From contig JADGIZ010000446.1 of NCBI GenBank assembly GCA_027604665.1, forward strand, positions 1 through 13,511: a stretch of 13,511 nucleotides of DNA. The letters run 5' to 3'. Positions 8,201-13,511 of this stretch are shown here, one piece after another. The stretch's first letter is position 1. Every line of letters begins with the position of its first letter. A program made the position numbers and the translations under genes. The notes under the pieces were generated by a model that had not been told where the DNA came from, ran no database searches, and was given only the letters and a program-made list of their open reading frames with translations. Source of the stretch: Polyrhizophydium stewartii. Lineage: Eukaryota; Chytridiomycota; Chytridiomycetes; Rhizophydiales.

Positions 8201-10035
8201 GGACGCTTACTCGGACTCGCGGTATGCGGGCCTCGCCCGGGTGGCTGGCCTCTTGTTTTGGTTTACGGTGGCTGACGGGGGCGTCCGGCGATATGGCAGG
8301 TTCAACCCGGCAGTCGATCGGCAGACCGGGTACCGCACACGCAACATCCTGTGCATGCCGATCAAAAACATTCACGGCGAGTGCATCGGTGTCACGCAAA
8401 TGATCAACAAAAAGTCTGGCGCGTTTACGTCCGAAGACGAGATGATCCTGAGCTCCTTTTCTGCGCAAGGTGCTTGCTTGTTGGCGAATCATTCGCTCGC
8501 AGCTATGCGCGCGCGCGCGGGAAATGGCTGACATGGACGCACGCCAGCCGCTGTCGCGATTGAGAAGTCGCAGCTGTTCAAAAAGACCGAGGATATGCGC
8601 ATCTACCTGCAGAGCATCTTGAGCTCCATCACAAGTTGCGTGCTGACGCTGACCGAGTCGATGAAACTGGTGCGGCACGCCATGCCATGCCGCATACACC
8701 TGCCGCCGGACCAAAGTCTGACCATCTCCCTGTCTTGTCTTGGCAGCACACGCTCAACCGGCCGTGGCTCATGAACGCGCTGGGCAAGACCGAGCAGTTT
8801 ATGCGCGAGAACTCGTGCGACCGGTGGTTCCCGCCCGAGAACCAGCACATTGTCAACGACATCAAGCGCGTGTTCGAGGACGGGCAGTCCATCTACTCGT
8901 CCGACTACGAGATCAAGGGCGAGAGCGGCACGCTGATTGTGAATTACCAGATCATGCCGCTGATTGGCAGCAAGGGCGTTGTGATGGTGCTCGACGACAT
9001 CTCGTCCGAGAAGCGCGCCGTCATGACGCTCGGGCGGTACATGTCTCCCGCGCTCGCCAAGCAGGTCATGGAGGACGACGGCCAGCTCGGCGGCAAGCGT
9101 AAGAAAGTCTCGATCTTGTTCAGCGATATTCGCTCGTTCACCACGCTTTCCGAGGGCATGGAGCCGACGGACGTTGTCGAGATGCTCAACCAGCACTTCA
9201 CCGACGCCGTCAACGCCATCACGGACGAGCAGGGCATCCTCGACAAGTTCATTGGTGGGTGCTGCTTGCTTACGCGACGCATGTCTGTGGCTGCTGACGA
9301 GGTTATGCGCAGGTGACGCCGTCATGGCCGTCTTTGGCGTGCCGTTTGCAAGTCCCGAGGATGCGGTGCACGCGTGCAACGCCGCACTGCGCATGCGCGA
9401 GAGCTTGGCCGTCTTCAACCGCATCCGGGCCGCCGCGGGCAAGCAGACCATCAAGATCGGCATCGGCGTCAACACGGGCATGGTGAGGCATGCTTGTGCA
9501 AGTGCAAGCCGCGAAGCGGTGTCAAGAGAAGGCTGAATCGGCTGACGCACGCTCAAACCTCGCGGCGTGTTGACAGGTGCTGTCGGGCAACATTGGCTCG
9601 TCCAAGCGCATGGAGTTCAGCTGCATCGGTGACGCAGTGAACCTGGCCTCGCGCACCGAGGGCCTGACCAAGTTCTACGGCATCATGATCCTCGTGACCG
9701 AGTTCACGCTCATGGAGACGGGCGACGCCTTCATCACGCGCGAGGTCGAGTCTGTCGTGGTCACGGGCAAGAAATCGAGCGTGCGCATGTACGAGCTGCT
9801 TGGCCGCAAAGGCGACGAGCTCTCGCACGAGGCGAGCAAGGCTGTCGAGCTGTACGCGAGCGGGTACGAGCTGTACAAGCAGCGCAACTTCAAGGACGCG
9901 GCGGATCTGTTCCGCACCGCGATCGAGATTTGCGGCGATGGGCCGTCCAAGGTGCTGCTGTCGCGCTGCGAGCATTATATCGAGGCGCCCCCGCCGCCTG
10001 ATTGGACGGGCGTGTATGTTGCCGAGGGGAAATGA
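5277..10035 (+). CDS. Class III adenylate cyclase with GAF-GAF-PAS sensor region, 1394 aa
   Basis: Model: join(5277..6582, 6655..6789, 6849..6923, 6982..8221, 8300..8469, 8548..8669, 8747..9254, 9313..9482, 9577..10035); all joins keep frame. ATG 5277 is the first in-frame ATG after a stop at 5232-5234. Order: Ser/Pro-rich disordered region (1-395); helical, perhaps ARM-like segment (about 400-525); GAF1 (about 650-815); GAF2 (about 839-985); PAS-like region (about 985-1100); cyclase domain (about 1135-1320); TPR-like tail with DGPSKVLLSRCEHY. Both GAFs keep the NKFDE motif (N783/K784/F794/D798/E799 and N955/K956/F961/D965/E966). Catalytic residues are visible: metal-binding D1143 (FSDIRSF) and D1187 (FIGDAVM), purine-selecting K1183 and S1257, and transition-state N1264 and R1268 (VNLASR). 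Lysine at the first selector indicates ATP rather than GTP. Ser in place of Asp at the second puts it in class IIIb, like cyanobacterial CyaB1 and mammalian soluble AC. No membrane segment is seen, so it is probably soluble. The product should be cAMP. Confidence 0.9.
6583..6654 (+). other. Frame-preserving cyclase intron (72 nt, no stop)
   Basis: Donor GTGAGA, CTGAC about 24 nt before the acceptor, acceptor CCAAG. Splicing gives CHENT-A-PPVPVVLFEEG across the helical segment. The intron is a multiple of three and has no stop in the coding frame, so retention would add 24 residues instead of ending translation. Confidence 0.7.
8222..8299 (+). other. Frame-preserving cyclase intron inside GAF2 (78 nt, no stop)
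   Basis: Donor GTATGC, CTGAC, acceptor ATGGCAG. Splicing restores AYSDS-R-FNPAVDRQTGYRT, the usual GAF sequence. Unspliced, the frame stays open and inserts 26 residues in the middle of GAF2. Protein-level homology strongly supports removal. Confidence 0.85.
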
Positions 10036-10471
10036 AGGTGGTGGAGGACACTTTCCGTGAGAGACGCCAGGAGGACAATGTCTGTGCATCGCTTCGCCGT
10101 GTCAAAGTGCATCGTCAGCCGCAGCGGCCATGCGGCTACCGCCTCGCTCGGCCGGCACACGCAGGGGGATGTGTTTGAGGCGTGCAGCCAGCCGCTTCCA
10201 GAAAGGTCGCACCCAGGGAAGACCGGCTCGTGGGAGCGCTGCAGCCTGTCTCCGCTGGCGCTGGTGGTGCGCGAGCCCGGCGCGCGTCCGCGATGCGAGC
10301 CGGCGGCATCCGAGGCCGTCTGGGGGTCGCAGGAGACAGGTACGCCGACCTCGGCCGCGCTCGAGCTAGTCGCCCACGAGCCGCCGCACGAGATTGTCTT
10401 GGTGGGGGGTGCGCTCTTGGCTGCTTTTGGACCGCGCATGGCTGCTCAAACACTCGGGCACGCAGGAGTCG
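10036..10471 (+). other. Spacer with open frame, possible 5' exon(s) of the next gene
   Basis: 436 nt lie between the cyclase stop and the first ATG of the small downstream gene model. One plus-strand frame stays open through most of it; an ATG at 10078 begins MSVHRFAVSK, and a later part reads LALVVREPGARPRCEP. It also has plausible donors (ACAG-GTACGC at 10340). I found no single splice that joins it to the downstream exon in the right phase with a good acceptor and branch signal. It may hold a 5' exon, a 5' UTR and promoter, or the cyclase 3' UTR. No known protein is recognised. Confidence 0.35.
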
Positions 10472-11028
10472 ATGGATCTCTCTCGTGCCTCCATCGCGCG
10501 CAGCCGTCTGTCGATATGGCGCTCAGCGGACATGCAGCTGTGGATAAAGTACCAGCGCAGCGACGTGAGTGGTAGTGCCTGCAGCATCGCATGCTCGGCT
10601 GGACGTTGACCGCTATCCTGGCCCAGGGAATGCCGCGCCGGCTCCGAGTGACGGTCGAGCGCGAGACGACGTTCATCTCGTGCATCTCGGTCCTTGAGCG
10701 GTTCTGCGTCGTCAAGCAGATGCAGGGCCAAAGCGGAACATCGCAACCCGGATCTGGCGCGGCATCGCGTGCACCTGCCGGCCCGCCGGCTGTCGTGGAG
10801 TCGGTGGCGACCATGACCCAAGTCGTCGAGACTCGCAGTGTGGGCGTCAGGTGCGATGGGATCCCGGCCGTCCTGTTTCCCCTGCGCGACGACGAGATCG
10901 AGCGGCTGTGGCAGCATGTGTGCGGCGCGGGGATCGCCCGTGCGGCCGCGGCGCTGCCGCCGCTGCGTGGGGCAGAGGCGCAGGCTCGCTGGGCGGCCAA
11001 GGCGGCCGAGGTCATGAATGAACTTTGA
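10472..11028 (+). CDS. Small unknown protein, two-exon model (5' end uncertain)
   Basis: Model: join(10472..10564, 10627..11028), 164 residues. The intron (62 nt) has a strong GTGAGT donor, TTGAC, and a GGCCCAG acceptor. It joins LWIKYQRSD to GMPRRLRVTVERET in phase 0. The first exon is amphipathic helix-like (SRASIARSRLSIWRSADMQLW). It is followed by a likely beta segment (RRLRVTVERETTFISCISVLERF), a low-complexity Gly/Ala/Pro stretch, a second structured block (VGVRCDGIPAVLFPLRDDEIERLWQHV), and an Ala-rich helical tail. No signal peptide or membrane segment is seen. I do not recognise the family. The reading frame is also open upstream to 10370, so the true start could be earlier or in another exon. 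The stop (11026-11028) lies inside the proposed VPS53 start region. Confidence 0.5.
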
Positions 11029-13448
11029 CTCGCTCATGGCGACACGGCCGACAGGACCCAAGCTGACGGTCGGGACGGCGCTGCCGGGCACGGCGCGCGG
11101 GACGCCGTCGCCGCCGGCCGAGACGGCGCTGGCCATCACCGCGACACCGCAGAAGCACCCGTTTGGCAGCGGCGGCGGGGGCGGCTCCGGGGTCGGCGGC
11201 GGCGTCTCAGGCCCCGGCGACGGGTCCGACTTTGAGGACGGCTGCCACGACATTGTGGAGCTGAGCGCCGACCTGGACAAGCAGCTGGCCAAGGTGCTCG
11301 ACAACAGCGACGCACTCGACCGCAGCGACTTTGACTGCATCGAGTACGCCAACCACATCTTCCCGAGCGAGCAGTCGCTCGCCACGGCCGACCGGGTCCT
11401 CGAGAAGCTGCGGCACCAGATCCGCCTCATCGACAGGGGCATCAAGGACCTGGTGCGGCACCAGACCGACGCCAGCCAGCAGACCAAGCAGGAGCTCGAG
11501 GACGTGAAGCAGGCCATCTTGGTGTGTGTTTGTCTGCATATGTTCCGTGACGGTCGGCGGGAGGCCGGCAGCATACGTCTGAACCGAGCGTCGCCTGGGC
11601 TGACCCGCAAGCCTCGCTGTTGTTGTGGGTCCCCCCGACGAGCAGGACCTCGTGGCTCGCATCAAGACCATCAAGAGCAAGGCCGCCGAGTCCGAGAAGA
11701 TGGTGCTCGAGATCACGCACGACATCAAGTCTCTCGACCAGGCCAAGAAGAACCTGACGCACTCGATCAATGTGCTTCGCAGGCTGCAGATGTTTGGTGC
11801 GGGTTTGTTTTTACGAAGCTGCTGCCTTTGAGGCAGCTGATGCCTGTCAGTCGGAGCTGACGCCTCTGCTGCGGCTCGTGGGCGTGCCAGTCACGGCGCT
11901 CGAGCAGCTGCGCGGCGTCGCCAACCGCAAGCAGTATCGCGAGACGGCGCATCTGCTGCAGGTCACGCTGCAGCTGGTCGACCATTTCAAGGGATACAAG
12001 AACGTCAAGCAGGTTGCCGCGCTGTGCGATGCCGTGGCGCAGTTCCAGGGCGAGATCAGACGCACCATCTTCAACGAGTTCGAGTCGAGCTTTGCGGGCG
12101 GCACGTACAAGATGCAGGCGCAGGTCCTCAACGACGCATGCCTGGTTGTCGAGACGCTCGGCTTAGAGCCCAAGTGAGGATTCCCCTGTCAAGCGTGCCA
12201 CTCAATCCCATCACGACCCTGGCATCGGGACGCTTACATTCGGCATCTCACTCGCCACACGCGCGGATGTGCGGCAGGCTCCAGCTGATCGACTGGTACT
12301 GCGACATGCAGCTCAAGGACTACCGCAGCATCTTCCGCACGAACCCCGAGGTCGCGGGGCTCAAGGACATTTCGCGGCGGTGCGCGTGGCTCAAGCGCAC
12401 GCTCAAGACCCACGACGAGCAGCACGCCAGTTTGTTCCCGCCCGAGTGGCGCGTGTCCGAGTGCCTGACGGTCAAGTTTTGCGAGGACACGCGCAAGGAC
12501 TTGAGCGAGGTTTTGTCGGCGAGCGAAAAGGACGGCAGCCTGGACACGATTGTGATGCTGCAAGCGATCCAGACGACGATGGAGTTTGAGGGCAAGCTGG
12601 ACAAGCGATTCACGATTAGGGTAAGGGTTTGCTTGGTGCCTGTGCTGTTTGTTGTGTGTGTGCGTGCATGCAGCAATTCGGGTTGCGGATGAGGGTTGGA
12701 CCTGACAGTAGAGTGTTGTCTGATAGGATCCCGCCGAGATTGTCCGCGACGACTCGGAGCTTGCGCCAAGCACGTCCAAGTTCTTCAAGATCATCTCGAT
12801 ATGCTTTGAGCAGCACCTGTGGCACTACATTGAGATGGAGGACAAGTGGGTCTCGATGTCGCTTTGCTGTCCGAATCTCGAGCGCCTTTTGCCGCAATCT
12901 CTTGTATAGAACTGTGATCCCGGCGTGGCAGCAGGCTGACGCACATGCGACGTGGCGGCGCAGGACGCTGGCGGAAAAGTTTGAGGCGTTCAAGTCGCAA
13001 GCGCCGTTTGCGGACGAAGAAGCCGTTCTCACGTCGTCGACGGATCTGTTCTTGTTCTACCGCCAGACGATTGTCAATGGCGCGCGGCTGTCGACGCGCA
13101 AGCCGTTTCTGGACCTGTGCAAGATGCTGGGCAAGTGGCTCAAGAAGTACTGCGACTTTCTACTTGGCAAGCTTCCAAAGTGCGTGCTGCTGCTGCTGCT
13201 GCGGTGGTGGTGGTGGTGATGGTGGCGGTGGCGGCGTAACTGAATGGCGCTGATGGTGCTGGTTCGGTGCCCAGGGACGAGAAGCGCGTGCCGACGGACG
13301 AAGACGTGCGCGTGATTTGCCTGACGATCAACACGGCCGACTACTGCTGCACGACGACGGCGCAGCTCGAGGAGAAGCTGATTGAGAAGATCGACGAGGA
13401 GTTTCGCGGGCTGCTGAGCCTTTCGCAAGAGCGCGAGGCGTTCCTCGG
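11018..13448 (+). CDS. VPS53: VPS53, GARP/EARP tethering complex subunit (3'-partial)
   Basis: Model: join(11018..11521, 11646..11796, 11891..12173, 12278..12620, 12727..12845, 12964..13179, 13275..>13448), about 596 residues so far; all joins keep frame. The VPS53 N-terminal signature DFDCIEYANHIFPSEQSL (residues 104-121) is followed by the family's coiled coil (EITHDIKSLDQAKKNL, then LRRLQMFVTALEQL). Next come the helical-rod motifs QYRETAHLLQ, CAWLKRTL, FPPEWRVSECLTVKFC and TTMEFEGKLDKRF. The later part (TADYCCTTTAQLEEKLIEKID) also matches the family. VPS53 with VPS51, VPS52 and VPS54 tethers endosome-derived vesicles at the trans-Golgi. About 95 residues of low complexity, with Gly-rich 51-62, precede the conserved part. 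ATG 11036 is an alternative start that avoids overlap with the upstream gene. Known VPS53 proteins are usually about 800 residues, so more exons should follow a donor at 13449 (GTGGGT). Confidence 0.9.
13180..13274 (+). repeat. CTG and GGT triplet repeats in a VPS53 intron
   Basis: The sixth VPS53 intron starts GTGCGT and ends GCCCAG. It contains about five CTG units just after the donor and then about five GGT units, passing into degenerate GGTGGC. Several GT dinucleotides could compete as donors. Splicing at 13180 is the choice that joins KLPK to DEKRVPTDED. Confidence 0.7.
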
Positions 13449-13486
13449 GTGGGTTGACTGTCGCTTTTGATGCACGGTGACGCCGA

Positions 13487-13511
13487 GTGTGTGTGTGTGT
13501 GTGTGTGTGTG
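13487..13511 (+). repeat. (GT)n microsatellite at window edge
   Basis: About twelve GT units run to the end of the window, so the full length is unknown. The repeat lies 38 nt after the probable donor of the seventh VPS53 intron and is probably intronic. Confidence 0.85.

Noticed and set aside
8603..9556. Minus-strand open frame of 317 codons opposite the cyclase domain
   Set aside because: Shadow of the catalytic exons, and it runs straight through two well-supported introns of the plus-strand gene.
10366..11610. Long minus-strand open frame (414 codons) opposite VPS53 exon 1 and the small gene
   Set aside because: It lies antisense to well-supported VPS53 coding sequence, has a composition typical of the complement of GC-rich codons, and shows no recognisable domain.
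13441..13470. Stop codon TGA at 13468-13470 as the end of VPS53
   Set aside because: It would end the protein at about 600 residues, well short of the usual length, and a good donor (GTGGGT at 13449) lies just before it.
13180..13511. CRISPR array or tandem-repeat element
   Set aside because: The repeats are simple triplet and dinucleotide microsatellites in introns, with no spacer structure.

Overview
This window looks like nuclear DNA from a compact, GC-rich, intron-dense eukaryote. There are no operons or bacterial ribosome-binding sites. Every convincing protein is split by short introns: 30 internal introns can be placed from reading frame and splice signals, about 57-146 nt long. Nearly all are GT-AG, and two are best read as GC-AG. 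21 of the 30 carry the branch-point-like word CTGAC upstream of the acceptor. Short introns with that branch signal, very small gaps between genes, a Sec12 most like fungal Sec12, and a GAF/PAS class III cyclase suggest a zoosporic (early-diverging) fungus. Another GC-rich protist cannot be excluded, and I see nothing that fixes the species.

Layout. (1) <3-1470, plus: the C-terminal part of a SEC12/PREB-type WD40 protein with one C-terminal membrane anchor; its start lies outside the window. (2) 5188-1531, minus: an 11-exon gene for a 1008-residue coiled-coil protein that I do not recognise. It converges on SEC12 with only 60 nt between the two stop codons. (3) 5277-10035, plus: a 9-exon gene for a 1394-residue class III nucleotidyl cyclase, ordered as a disordered Ser/Pro-rich N-terminus, a helical segment, GAF, GAF, PAS-like, cyclase catalytic domain and a TPR-like tail. 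It diverges from gene 2 across only 88 nt, which contain a perfect 8-bp inverted repeat. (4) About 10472-11028, plus: a small two-exon gene model of unknown function with an uncertain 5' end. (5) 11018->13448, plus: VPS53, the GARP/EARP tethering-complex subunit, with at least 7 exons, running off the right edge at a probable intron rich in GT repeats. Its proposed ATG overlaps the end of gene 4.

The genes do not form a pathway. SEC12 (COPII budding at the ER) and VPS53 (endosome-to-Golgi tethering) are housekeeping trafficking genes. The cyclase is a signalling enzyme. The coiled-coil protein may be a scaffold. The most interesting items are the cyclase (predicted adenylate specificity, class IIIb active site, two GAFs with NKFDE motifs, four PKA-type sites), the coiled-coil protein with a cluster of possible LC8-type motifs, the symmetrical divergent promoter, and the unknown small gene.
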